Assembly: GCF_042666435.1 (NCBI RefSeq)
Contig: NZ_JBHTDC010000001.1
Coordinates: 1,116,001 to 1,180,000, forward strand
Length of the DNA: 64,000 bases
Direction: 5' to 3'
Source: Allosphingosinicella sp042666435
GTDB taxonomy: Bacteria; Pseudomonadota; Alphaproteobacteria; Sphingomonadales; Sphingomonadaceae
The notes under the pieces were generated by a model. That model had not been told where the DNA came from. It ran no database searches and was given only the letters and a program-made list of their open reading frames with translations. Both the position numbers and the translations under genes were made by a program. Positions 8,649 to 15,851 of the stretch are shown piece by piece. Every line of letters starts with the position of its first letter. Position 1 is the stretch's first letter.

Positions 8649-9062
8649 TCAGCGCGGCTCGGGAAGCTTCACCGGAACCTTCCGCTCGAAACGGTACCAT
8701 CCTCTCGCGGCGGGGAGGTCGATCCGGTTTGGTTCCGGAATCCTGTCGAGCCGCAATTTCACGGAGGTCCTCGTGCCGTCGACCTCGAAACCCCTGTCCT
8801 CCCACGTGCCCACATAGGCGTCGGGAAGCAGATAGGGACCAGCCTCGTCGACCCTCAATTCGAAACCGACCGTCTGTCCGCCGCCCAGCACCATTTCGCC
8901 GTCGCGAAGTTCGATCGTGCCGCAGCAATAGTTGACGTAGGCGCCGTCGGCCTGGCCGGCGGGGAGGCCGGGGTCGCGGAAGGGGAGGAAGTTCGGCGCG
9001 AGCGCCACGGCCGCGACGACCGCGAGGGCAACGGCCCCAAGCATCCACCGTTTGCGGTTCAT
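8649..9062 (-). CDS. Hypothetical membrane-anchored or secreted protein
   Basis: 137 residues. The N-terminus MNRKRWMLGAVALAVVAAVAL is a signal peptide or anchor. The exported part has FRDPGLPAGQADGAYVNYCC, with an adjacent cysteine pair, and then an all-beta looking region (GGGQTVGFELRVDEAGPYLL, RTSVKLRLDRIP, RGWYRFERKVPVKLP). No family recognised. It lies downstream of and co-oriented with typA, separated by 249 bp that contain a strong structured palindrome. Function unknown. Confidence 0.65.
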   Translation of the reverse strand: MNRKRWMLGAVALAVVAAVALAPNFLPFRDPGLPAGQADGAYVNYCCGTIELRDGEMVLGGGQTVGFELRVDEAGPYLLPDAYVGTWEDRGFEVDGTRTSVKLRLDRIPEPNRIDLPAARGWYRFERKVPVKLPEPR

Positions 9063-9131
9063 TCCGCCTGGTTACGGCGCGGTGAGGGGCATGTCACGGG
9101 GAAAGGGGGGCGAGCCGCGCGCTGCAAGAGC

Positions 9132-9216
9132 CGTCACGGGAGTGTGGCAGGGTCGTTCGCGCCACCGGCGCGAACGACGGGATACGGGGCATTCCGTACC
9201 CTGCCACCCCGTGACG
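9132..9216. repeat. Large branched palindrome between two genes
   Basis: The outer arms 9132-9153 and 9198-9216 pair over 19 bp with a 3-base bulge (CGTCACGGG-agt-GTGGCAGGGT against ACCCTGCCACCCCGTGACG). Inside are a perfect 10-bp stem with a 3-base loop (9154-9176, CGTTCGCGCC / GGCGCGAACG) and a 5-bp stem (TACGG / CCGTA, 9183-9198). Together they form a three-way junction downstream of typA. It could be a terminator, a mobile palindrome or a structured RNA. Confidence 0.6.
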
Positions 9217-9250
9217 TCAGACGGGTTCGCTGGCGCGACCCGCTGGCCGG

Positions 9251-9273
9251 CCCTTCGACAGGCTCAGGACAGG
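9251..9273. repeat. Interspersed repeat core CTTCGACAGGCTCAGGACAG
   Basis: The 23-bp core CCCTTCGACAGGCTCAGGAC followed by AGG matches a short repeat seen very often in intergenic regions of sphingomonads and other Proteobacteria. It lies 39 bp past the stop of typA. One copy in this window. Confidence 0.5.
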
Positions 9274-9311
9274 CCTCCGCCGTCTCTACGCGCTGCTCCG
9301 GCGGCTTCGGC

Positions 9312-11144
9312 TTACGCCATTTCTTTCTGGCGGCTTGCTTTCTTCCGCTCGTGCGGGTCGAGGTGGCGTTTCCTCAGGCGGATCGACTTGGGCGTCACTT
9401 CGACCAGTTCGTCGTCCTGGATATAGGCGATCGCCTGTTCCAGGGTCAGCCGCTTGGGCGGGGTCAGACGGATCGCGTCGTCCTTGCCGCCCGATGCCCG
9501 GAAGTTGGTGAGCTGCTTGGACTTCATCGGGTTGACTTCCAGATCCTCGGGCTTCGCATTCTCGCCGATGATCATGCCTTCATAGACCGGCTCCTGCGGG
9601 CCGACCATCAGGATGCCGCGCTGCTCCAGCGGCCCCAGCGCATAGGTCACCGTCTCGCCCGATCCGTTGGAGATGAGGACGCCGTTCTGCCGCCCCTCGA
9701 TCCGGCCCTTATAGGGGCCGTATTTCTCGAACAGCCGGTTCATGATGCCGGTGCCGCGCGTGTCGCTGAGGAATTCGCCATGATAGCCGATCAGGCCGCG
9801 CGACGGGCCGGAGAAGGTGATGCGGGTCTTGCCGCCGCCCGACGGGCGCATGTCGGTGAGCTCCGCCTTGCGGCCGGCCATCTTCTCGACGACCGTCCCG
9901 CTATGCTCGTCGTCGACGTCGATGACGACCTGCTCATAGGGCTCCTCGCGACCGCCCTCGCCTTCGCGCAGCAGCACGCGCGGTCGGCTGATGGTGAGCT
10001 CGAAGCCTTCGCGGCGCATCGTCTCGATGAGCACGCCCAATTGCAATTCGCCGCGCCCGGCGACCTCGAACGCGTCCTTGTCGGCGCTCTCGGTGATCTT
10101 GAACGAGACATTGCCCTCGGCCTCGCGGTCGAGCCGGTCGCGGATCATGCGGCTGGTGACCTTGCTGCCCTCGCGGCCGGCCATCGGCGAATCGTTGACG
10201 GTGAAGGTCATCGCCAGCGTCGGCGGGTCGATCTTCTGGGCGGGAAGCGGCTCGGCGACGGCCGGCTCGACGATCGAGTTGGAGACGGTCGCCTTGGTGA
10301 GGCCTGCAATGGCGACGATGTCGCCCGCCACCGCTTCCTCGACCGGCACGCGCTCGAGGCCCCGGAACGCCATGATCTTGGTCGCCCGGCCTTCCTCGAC
10401 CAATTTGCCGTCGGCGTCGATCGCCTTGATCGGCATGTTGAGCTTGAGCTTGCCGCTGGCGATGCGGCCGGTCAGCACGCGGCCGACGAAATTGTCGCGG
10501 TCGAGCAGGGTCGCCAGCATCTTGAACGGGCCGTCCGGATCGGCGTTCGGCGCGGGGACGTGGTCGACGATGGTCTCGAACAAAGGCGAGAGATCGCCCG
10601 AGCGCACGTCGTCGGTCCGCCCCGCATAGCCGGCGCGGCCGCTGGCGTAGAGGACCGGGAAATCGAGCTGCTCGTCATTGGCGTCGAGGCCGAGGAACAG
10701 TTCGAACACTTCGTCGAGGACTTCCGCGGGGCGGCCGTCGGGGCGGTCGATCTTGTTGACGACGACGATCGGCTTGAGGCCCAGCGCGAGCGCCTTGCCG
10801 GTGACGAACTTGGTCTGCGGCATCGGCCCCTCGGCGGCGTCGACCAGCAGGATGACGCCATCGACCATCGACAGGATGCGCTCCACCTCGGCGCCGAAAT
10901 CGGCGTGGCCGGGCGTGTCGACGATGTTGATGTGGGTGGTCGTGCCGTCATGCTCCCATTCGACCGACGTGCACTTGGCCAGGATGGTGATTCCGCGTTC
11001 TTTCTCCAAGTCATTGGAGTCCATAGCTCTTTCTTCCACGCGCTGGTTGTCGCGGAAGGTGCCGGACTGGCGGAACAGCTGGTCGACAAGCGTCGTCTTG
11101 CCGTGATCGACGTGCGCGATGATGGCCACGTTGCGCTGGCTCAT
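9312..11144 (-). CDS. typA: Ribosome-associated GTPase TypA/BipA
   Basis: A 610-residue translational GTPase close to the usual ~605-615, acting on ribosomes under cold and stress conditions and in large-subunit assembly. The G domain is complete: IIAHVDHGKTTLVDQLF (G1), RGITI (G2), DTPGHADFG (G3) and NKIDRPDGRP (G4). It is followed by EF-G-like domains II, III and V, with SGRGELQLGVLIETMRREG-type sequence and GLIGYHGEFLSDTRGTG of the BipA-specific C-terminus. The C-terminal tail is basic. The ATG at 11144 opens MSQRNVAIIAH. The gene is alone; the 5' flank (11145-11293) is shared with a divergent DUF4242 gene. Confidence 0.97.
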   Translation of the reverse strand: MSQRNVAIIAHVDHGKTTLVDQLFRQSGTFRDNQRVEERAMDSNDLEKERGITILAKCTSVEWEHDGTTTHINIVDTPGHADFGAEVERILSMVDGVILLVDAAEGPMPQTKFVTGKALALGLKPIVVVNKIDRPDGRPAEVLDEVFELFLGLDANDEQLDFPVLYASGRAGYAGRTDDVRSGDLSPLFETIVDHVPAPNADPDGPFKMLATLLDRDNFVGRVLTGRIASGKLKLNMPIKAIDADGKLVEEGRATKIMAFRGLERVPVEEAVAGDIVAIAGLTKATVSNSIVEPAVAEPLPAQKIDPPTLAMTFTVNDSPMAGREGSKVTSRMIRDRLDREAEGNVSFKITESADKDAFEVAGRGELQLGVLIETMRREGFELTISRPRVLLREGEGGREEPYEQVVIDVDDEHSGTVVEKMAGRKAELTDMRPSGGGKTRITFSGPSRGLIGYHGEFLSDTRGTGIMNRLFEKYGPYKGRIEGRQNGVLISNGSGETVTYALGPLEQRGILMVGPQEPVYEGMIIGENAKPEDLEVNPMKSKQLTNFRASGGKDDAIRLTPPKRLTLEQAIAYIQDDELVEVTPKSIRLRKRHLDPHERKKASRQKEMA

Positions 11145-11293
11145 TTGAGTAGAATCCCGATGGAGAAAGTGTGGGGCGCGCCTATACGCATGTTATTGCG
11201 GCGCAACAAGGGCCGTGGGCGCACGCTGCGGCGCCGGCTGGACTCCCGCGGGGAAGTGGCGCAGGTTTGCCCCCGTCAACAGGAGCGATGACG

Positions 11294-11566
11294 ATGCCGC
11301 AATTCGTGATCGAACGGGACATGCCGGGAGTGGGACAGCTCGGTCCCGACGATCTCAAGGGCGCATCCCGGGGATCGTGCAGCGTGCTCCGCGAGCTCGG
11401 CCCCGAAATTCAGTGGGTGCACAGCTATGTGACCGACGACAAAATCTACTGTATCTACCGCGCGCCGAGCGAGGAGCTGATCCGGCGCCACGCGGAAAGC
11501 GCGGGCTTCCCGGCCAACAGCATCGCCGAAGTAAGAGCCACGATCGACCCGACCACCGCCGAATAG
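11294..11566 (+). CDS. DUF4242 protein (small ferredoxin-like fold)
   Basis: 90 residues: FVIERDMPGVGQLGPDDLKG, then a segment ending SCSVLRELGPEIQWVHSYV, then DDKIYCIYRAPSEELIRRHA. This is the DUF4242 layout, a small alpha-beta family that includes a nickel-binding Streptomyces protein. I start at the ATG at 11294 because AGGAG (11281-11285) lies 8 bp before it; the ATG at 11288 would be only 2 bp from the site. It is divergent from typA. The exact role of the family in Proteobacteria is not known. Confidence 0.8.
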   Translation: MPQFVIERDMPGVGQLGPDDLKGASRGSCSVLRELGPEIQWVHSYVTDDKIYCIYRAPSEELIRRHAESAGFPANSIAEVRATIDPTTAE

Positions 11567-11591
11567 TCACGCCGCGGGGATTCCCGGTGCT

Positions 11592-12587
11592 TCAGCCGGG
11601 AGCGGCGCGAGCAGGCGGGGGCGGCGCGAAGGGTCGTTCGCGAATCCAGCAGCTGGCGATGAGCTTGGTGCCGGAGACGACCGGAAGGCCGGCATGTTCC
11701 GACATCGGATCGGGGCGGCCGTCCGGCAGGATGTTGCGAAACAGGAGCGCGTCGCCCTTGCGGCCGCGGACCGCGAGGCCGGTCCTGACGAACCGCGTCT
11801 CGCCTCCTTGATAGGCGTCGTTCAGATAGACCAGCATCGTCAGCGCCCGCTGGTTATCCATTCCGGCGATGGCGTCATAATGGTTCCGATATTGCTGGCC
11901 GGGCCGGTAGCGCAGCACCTGGAGCGGCTCGCCCTGCTCCACCCGGGTGCCGCTCGCCGCGGCGATGCGCCGGTTGAGCGCATGGATGGCGGGATCGGCG
12001 ATCAGCCAGGCGAAGGTCGCGCCGTCCGAGGTCCGGATCGGGTGCGGCCGCTGGCGGCCGTCCCGCTCGTCGACGACTACCGACGGCTTGAGCATCGGCT
12101 CGGCCGCGCGCGCCAGATAATCGCATTCGGCGGCCGTGAAGAGCGCGCGGAACAATGTTACGTGCGGCGAGATGCTCAGTTCCTCTCCGTCAGCGACCGT
12201 TGAAGGAGCACCGTCCGGAGTCAGCGCCATATCGGCGATCAGGCGGCATTGCGCGCGGCAGCGGGGCTCGGTCGCGGCAAGCCGGCCCAGCCGCGCCATC
12301 GCCTCCGGCCAGTCGGAAGGGCCGCCGGTTCCGCTGGCGAGGAGATTGACGTGGATCTGGGCGGCGTCCCTGCGCCCCGCCTCGCCCGAGCGCCGGAACA
12401 GGTCGCGCGCCTGCCCGAGATCGAAAGGCAAATAGCGGCCACCCAGCCGCCACATCGCCAGCGTGAACAGCGCATGCGGATCGCCGCGATCGACCATCCG
12501 GTCGAGGAGGGAGACCGCCTCGGAATGGCGGCCCTCCGCCGCGAGTCTCTCGGCGCGAGAGACGGACGATGGCGGCGGCACGGGCAT
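11592..12587 (-). CDS. 2OG-Fe(II) oxygenase with Sel1/TPR-like N-terminus
   Basis: About 331 residues. The N-terminal ~120 residues are helical Sel1-like repeats (AVSLLDRMVDRGDPHALFTL, DLGQARDLFRRSGEAGRRDA). The C-terminal part is a prolyl-4-hydroxylase-type double-stranded beta-helix. It contains YRNHYDAI supplying the H-x-D iron ligands, MLVYLNDAYQGGETRF, the distal His in MSEHAGLPV, and Lys of GTKLIASCWIRERPF for 2-oxoglutarate. It probably hydroxylates a protein or peptide side chain; the substrate is unknown. The start at 12587 (MPVPPPSS) is a choice over 12623. Its upstream region is shared with the EcfG-type promoter of the divergent lipoprotein gene. Confidence 0.85.
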   Translation of the reverse strand: MPVPPPSSVSRAERLAAEGRHSEAVSLLDRMVDRGDPHALFTLAMWRLGGRYLPFDLGQARDLFRRSGEAGRRDAAQIHVNLLASGTGGPSDWPEAMARLGRLAATEPRCRAQCRLIADMALTPDGAPSTVADGEELSISPHVTLFRALFTAAECDYLARAAEPMLKPSVVVDERDGRQRPHPIRTSDGATFAWLIADPAIHALNRRIAAASGTRVEQGEPLQVLRYRPGQQYRNHYDAIAGMDNQRALTMLVYLNDAYQGGETRFVRTGLAVRGRKGDALLFRNILPDGRPDPMSEHAGLPVVSGTKLIASCWIRERPFAPPPPARAAPG

Positions 12588-12650
12588 GCGCCACCTATGC
12601 CCGCCAGCGCGGTCGAAATCCACAGATCGGGTGCATGCCGTTTCCCCGGA

Positions 12651-12675
12651 GGAACGATTTCACCGGACTCTCGTT
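12651..12675 (+). promoter_or_regulatory. Probable EcfG general-stress promoter
   Basis: GGAAC at 12651-12655, exactly 16 bases, then CGTT at 12672-12675. This fits the alphaproteobacterial EcfG sigma-factor consensus (GGAAC-N16/17-CGTT) in both boxes and in spacing. The start codon of the lipoprotein gene is 61 bp downstream, a normal leader length. Other intergenic regions that I scanned lack a comparable match. Confidence 0.7.
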
Positions 12676-12736
12676 GGCGGGTTGCGTGGCGTTTGGCTGC
12701 CGAGCAGCTCCGCCACCAAATTTCAGGGAGACTGAC

Positions 12737-12997
12737 ATGAACAGGAAATATCTGGCGGTCGCGATGGCCGGCACCTTCGTTCTGGGCGCGTGCGAGACCT
12801 ATGACGACGAACCGATGATGCCGCCCCCGCCCGTCGGCGTCGGCGCGATCGCCGGCACCGTCGCGGCCGATCGCGATGGCGACGGCGTGGTCGACGGCTA
12901 TTATGGCGCGGACGGCGTCTATCGCGCGTTCGTGATCCCGCCGCCGCCGCCGTGCCCGACGATGCCGCCGCCCAGCACGTCCGGCGAGCGAGGCTGA
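12737..12997 (+). CDS. Small lipoprotein, Asp- and Pro-rich
   Basis: 86 residues with a lipoprotein signal peptide, MNRKYLAVAMAGTFVLGAC, the lipobox being L-G-A-C. The mature part has YDDEPMMPPPPVG, a D-R-D-G-D-G-V-V-D-G-Y-Y loop reminiscent of a single calcium-binding repeat, and a proline cluster near the C-terminus. An AGGGAG lies 6 bp before the ATG. It follows the GGAAC-N16-CGTT promoter and ends 10 bp before the L,D-transpeptidase gene, so the two are probably co-transcribed. Function unknown; a stress-induced envelope protein is the inference. Confidence 0.72.
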   Translation: MNRKYLAVAMAGTFVLGACETYDDEPMMPPPPVGVGAIAGTVAADRDGDGVVDGYYGADGVYRAFVIPPPPPCPTMPPPSTSGERG

Positions 12998-13007
12998 ACG
13001 CCCCGAA

Positions 13008-14600
13008 ATGAGCTCGACGATTCAGTATAGCGCCGGCGGACCCACTCCGCCGGCGCCCCTATCACCGCTCCGGAACCGCCTGCTGGTCTGCGTCGCCGCG
13101 GCGATGATCGCGGGGGCCTTCCCCGCGCCCGCGCTTGCACAACCCGTGACCTCTTACGAAGTCGCGGCGGAGATCCGATCCTCCGTCAACCGCGAGCTCC
13201 GAACCTTCTACAGGAACAGGGGCTACCGGCCGCTGTGGATCAGGAATGGCGAATCCGGCCCCGAAGCCGACCGGCTGGTCGAGCTGGTGGCGAGCGCCGA
13301 TCTCGACGGTCTCGACCCTTCCGATTACGATCCTGGCGATCTGCGCCGCGCGGTCGAAAGAGCGCGCGACGGATCCCCCGAGGCGCTGGCCAAGGCGGAG
13401 CTCAAGCTGTCCCGGACCTTCGCCGATTATGTCCGCGACGTCCGCCGCCCGCCATCGGTGAAGATGGTCTATCTCGACAAGGAGCTGGAGCCGGAGCGCC
13501 CGACCGCCGCCGCCGTGCTGCGGGCGGCCGCCGTGGCGCCGTCGCTGGCTGATTATATGGATCGGAATGGCTGGACGAGCCCGTTCTACGCCCGCTTGCG
13601 CGAAGGCCTGGCCGAACATCGTTCGCGCTGGGCCGGTCTTCCCGAATTCACGATCCCCGGCGGCCCCGCGCTGCGGCCCGGCTCAAAAGGCGAGCGGGTG
13701 CGGATGCTCCGCCTGCGCCTGGGGCATCCCGACGGGGCGGCGTTCGACAAGGCGCTCGCCGCGACCGTCGAGGATTTCCAGGCGGCGCATGGCCTCCCCG
13801 TCGACGGGATAGTGGGCGCGACCACGATCGCGACCCTGAACCGGGGATCCGCGCATCATGCGCGGATGATCCAGCTCAATCTGGAGCGCGCCCGCGCCTT
13901 GCCGGCGCTCTCGAACGACCGCCACATCGTCGTCGACGCCGCCGCCCAGAGGCTCTGGCTCTACGAGAATGGCGAGGCGGTGGACACGATGAAGGTCATC
14001 GTCGGCAAGCCATCGGAGCCGACGCCGATGCTCGCCGGCGTGATGCGCTATGCCGTCGTCAATCCTTATTGGAACGTGCCCCCGGACCTGGTCCGTAAGA
14101 GCATCCTGCCCAAGTTGGTGGACCGGGGGACCACGCTCCGGGCGATGGGCTACGAAGCGTTGTCGGACTGGACCCACGACGCCCGCGTGCTTGAGCCCGA
14201 CGAGATCGACTGGGACGCGGTCGCTTCCGGGCGCCAGGAGCTGCGCGTCCGCCAGCTTCCCGGCAAGGGCAATGCGATGGGGAAGATGAAGTTCATGTTC
14301 CCCAACGATCTCGGCATCTACCTGCACGACACGCCCGACAAGGCCCTGTTCGACGAGGAGGAACGGCGGTTCAGCTCGGGCTGCGTCCGGGTCGAGGATG
14401 CGCCGCGGCTGGCAAAATGGCTGTTCGGCGAGCCGGTCAGGGCGTCGTCCGACGAGCCCGAGCAGCAGGTCCATCTGGACCGGCCGGTGCCGGTCTATAT
14501 CACCTACCTCACCGCCGCGCCGACGGAGACGGGCATCGCCTTTCGCGAGGATGCCTATGGCCGCGACGACGGCCAGCTGGAGCGGCTCGCCAGCCGGTGA
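13008..14600 (+). CDS. L,D-transpeptidase, YcbB/LdtD-like
   Basis: 530 residues. A signal sequence (LVCVAAAMIAGAFPAPALAQ) directs export to the periplasm, where the enzyme forms 3-3 cross-links in peptidoglycan. After a helical YcbB-type scaffold region (TFYRNRGYRPLWIRNGE) comes a peptidoglycan-binding domain (LGHPDGAAFDKALAATVEDF, GLPVDGIVGATTIATLN). The YkuD catalytic domain follows, with HDTPDKALFDEEERRFSSGC; the catalytic Cys is residue 459. No clear ribosome site precedes the ATG at 13008, so translation is probably coupled to the lipoprotein 10 bp upstream. A perfect hairpin lies within its first codons. The likely EcfG promoter upstream would make wall remodelling part of the stress response. 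Confidence 0.9.
   Translation: MSSTIQYSAGGPTPPAPLSPLRNRLLVCVAAAMIAGAFPAPALAQPVTSYEVAAEIRSSVNRELRTFYRNRGYRPLWIRNGESGPEADRLVELVASADLDGLDPSDYDPGDLRRAVERARDGSPEALAKAELKLSRTFADYVRDVRRPPSVKMVYLDKELEPERPTAAAVLRAAAVAPSLADYMDRNGWTSPFYARLREGLAEHRSRWAGLPEFTIPGGPALRPGSKGERVRMLRLRLGHPDGAAFDKALAATVEDFQAAHGLPVDGIVGATTIATLNRGSAHHARMIQLNLERARALPALSNDRHIVVDAAAQRLWLYENGEAVDTMKVIVGKPSEPTPMLAGVMRYAVVNPYWNVPPDLVRKSILPKLVDRGTTLRAMGYEALSDWTHDARVLEPDEIDWDAVASGRQELRVRQLPGKGNAMGKMKFMFPNDLGIYLHDTPDKALFDEEERRFSSGCVRVEDAPRLAKWLFGEPVRASSDEPEQQVHLDRPVPVYITYLTAAPTETGIAFREDAYGRDDGQLERLASR
13030..13056 (+). promoter_or_regulatory. Perfect 11-bp hairpin in start region of the transpeptidase gene
   Basis: GCGCCGGCGGA (13030-13040), loop CCCAC, TCCGCCGGCGC (13046-13056): a gap-free GC-rich stem beginning 22 bases into the coding region. 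It is followed by CCCCTATC, not a U-run. It could attenuate transcription or hinder translation between lipoprotein and transpeptidase; no direct evidence. Confidence 0.4.
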
Positions 14601-14610
14601 TCGCCGGGGC

Positions 14611-14730
14611 TCAGACGATCCACAGCCTCAGGACGTAAGCGACCGCGCCGATGACCGCGACGCTCGCCGCCCACAGGCCGACGAACCAGGCGATGCGCTT
14701 CCACCACAAGCCGGGTCCGTCCCCGTTCAA
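14611..14730 (-). CDS. DUF2474 small subunit of bd oxidase (39 aa)
   Basis: A 39-residue frame beginning with TTG (14730) inside the 3' flank of cydB, 10 bp after its stop. It reads LNGDGPGLWWKRIAWFVGLW with initiator Leu/Met, then a membrane helix AASVAVIGAVAYVL and ends RLWIV. DUF2474 proteins are ~40-residue single-helix proteins encoded after cydB, with the same W-K-R-x-x-W-F ... W-x-A-S-V pattern and R-L-W end, and are considered accessory subunits like CydX. No ATG is available in frame; GAG lies about 8 bp before the TTG. The family call rests on pattern and position. Confidence 0.75.
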   Translation of the reverse strand: MNGDGPGLWWKRIAWFVGLWAASVAVIGAVAYVLRLWIV

Positions 14731-14740
14731 CGCGCGGCGC

Positions 14741-15742
14741 TCAATGATAGCCGTCCTCGCCGACCTTGCCGCGGAACACCCAATAGGACCAGGCGGTGTA
14801 AGCGAGGATCAGCGGGATCAGCACGGCCGCGCCGACGAGCATGAAGATCTGGCTGCTTTCCGGCGCGGCGGCCTGCCAGATCGAGACCCGGCCCGGAATG
14901 ATGTCGGGCCAGATCGAGATGGCGAGCCCGGCCATCGACAGGAGGAAGAGCATCAGGGTGAGCAGGAAAGGCAGCCAGTCCCTGCGCCAGCCAAGGCTCC
15001 TCCAGAGCGCGAATGCAACCAGGCCGATGAGCAGCGGCATCGGCACGGTGACGAGCAGGCCTGGAAATTCAAACCAGCGCTGAAAATATTGCGGCTCGAC
15101 GAACGGCGTATAGAGGCTGACCGCGCCGATCGCCACGAGCAGGGCCGGTGTCAGGAGGCGCGCGAACCGGCGGGCGTCGGCCTGGATCAGGCCCTCCGTC
15201 TTCCAGATCAGCCAGGCGGAGCCGAGCAGCGCATAGCCGACGACGAGGCTGGCACCGGTGAGCAGACTGAACGGGCTCAGCCATTCCCACCAGCCCCCGT
15301 CATAAGCACGGCCTTCGACCGTGATGCCCTGGAGCAAGGCGCCAAGCGTAATACCCTGGGCGAAGGTGGCGATCACGGACCCGAGGCAGAAGCCTGCATC
15401 CCACCATTTGCGATGGCCGGGGTCGCGCCAGCGGAACTCGAAGGCGACGCCGCGGAAAACGAGTCCCAGCAGCATGGCCATCAGCGGCGCGTAGAGGGCG
15501 GGAAGAATGATCGCATAGGCGAGCGGAAAGGCCGCCATCAGCCCGCCGCCACCCAGCACCAGCCAGGTCTCGTTGCCGTCCCAGACGGGCGCGATGGCGT
15601 TCATCGCCTGGTCGCGCTCCTTGCCGACGGTGAAACCCGGGAAGAGGATGCCGATGCCGAGATCGAACCCGTCCATGACGACATACATCGCGACGGCGAA
15701 GGCGATGAGGAACGCCCAGATGATGGTGAGGTCGGGGTTCAT
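14741..15742 (-). CDS. cydB: Cytochrome bd ubiquinol oxidase subunit II
   Basis: 333 residues, a polytopic inner-membrane protein forming the bd-type terminal oxidase with CydA. It opens MNPDLTIIWAFLIAFAVAMY, then VVMDGFDLGIGILFPGF, the family's signature first helix. It continues with the conserved APVWDGNETWLVLGGGGLMA and LVFRGVAFEFRWRD segments and about eight hydrophobic helices. The start at 15742 begins the conserved sequence; an open frame running further upstream merely crosses the repeat element between cydA and cydB. GGGTGG precedes the ATG by 5 bp, immediately after that repeat. It is followed by the DUF2474 gene. Confidence 0.96.
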   Translation of the reverse strand: MNPDLTIIWAFLIAFAVAMYVVMDGFDLGIGILFPGFTVGKERDQAMNAIAPVWDGNETWLVLGGGGLMAAFPLAYAIILPALYAPLMAMLLGLVFRGVAFEFRWRDPGHRKWWDAGFCLGSVIATFAQGITLGALLQGITVEGRAYDGGWWEWLSPFSLLTGASLVVGYALLGSAWLIWKTEGLIQADARRFARLLTPALLVAIGAVSLYTPFVEPQYFQRWFEFPGLLVTVPMPLLIGLVAFALWRSLGWRRDWLPFLLTLMLFLLSMAGLAISIWPDIIPGRVSIWQAAAPESSQIFMLVGAAVLIPLILAYTAWSYWVFRGKVGEDGYH

Positions 15743-15754
15743 GAAACCACCCGC

Positions 15755-15843
15755 GTCATCGCAGCGGAAGCTGGGATCTCCCTTTCTTGCGGCGCGACAG
15801 AGGTAAGTGAAGAAGTGGGATTCCAGCTTTCGCTGGAACGACG
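15755..15843. repeat. Paired-palindrome element in the cydA-cydB spacer
   Basis: Left arm GTCATCGCAGCGGAAGCTGG and right arm GATTCCAGCTTTCGCTGGAA, ending ACGACG, separated by ~45 bp. It is one of nine copies of the same element type in the window, and the only one inside an operon. It occupies most of the 109 bp between cydA stop and cydB start and ends next to the cydB ribosome site, so it may affect the CydA:CydB mRNA ratio. Confidence 0.75.
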
Positions 15844-15851
15844 AATGTTGC

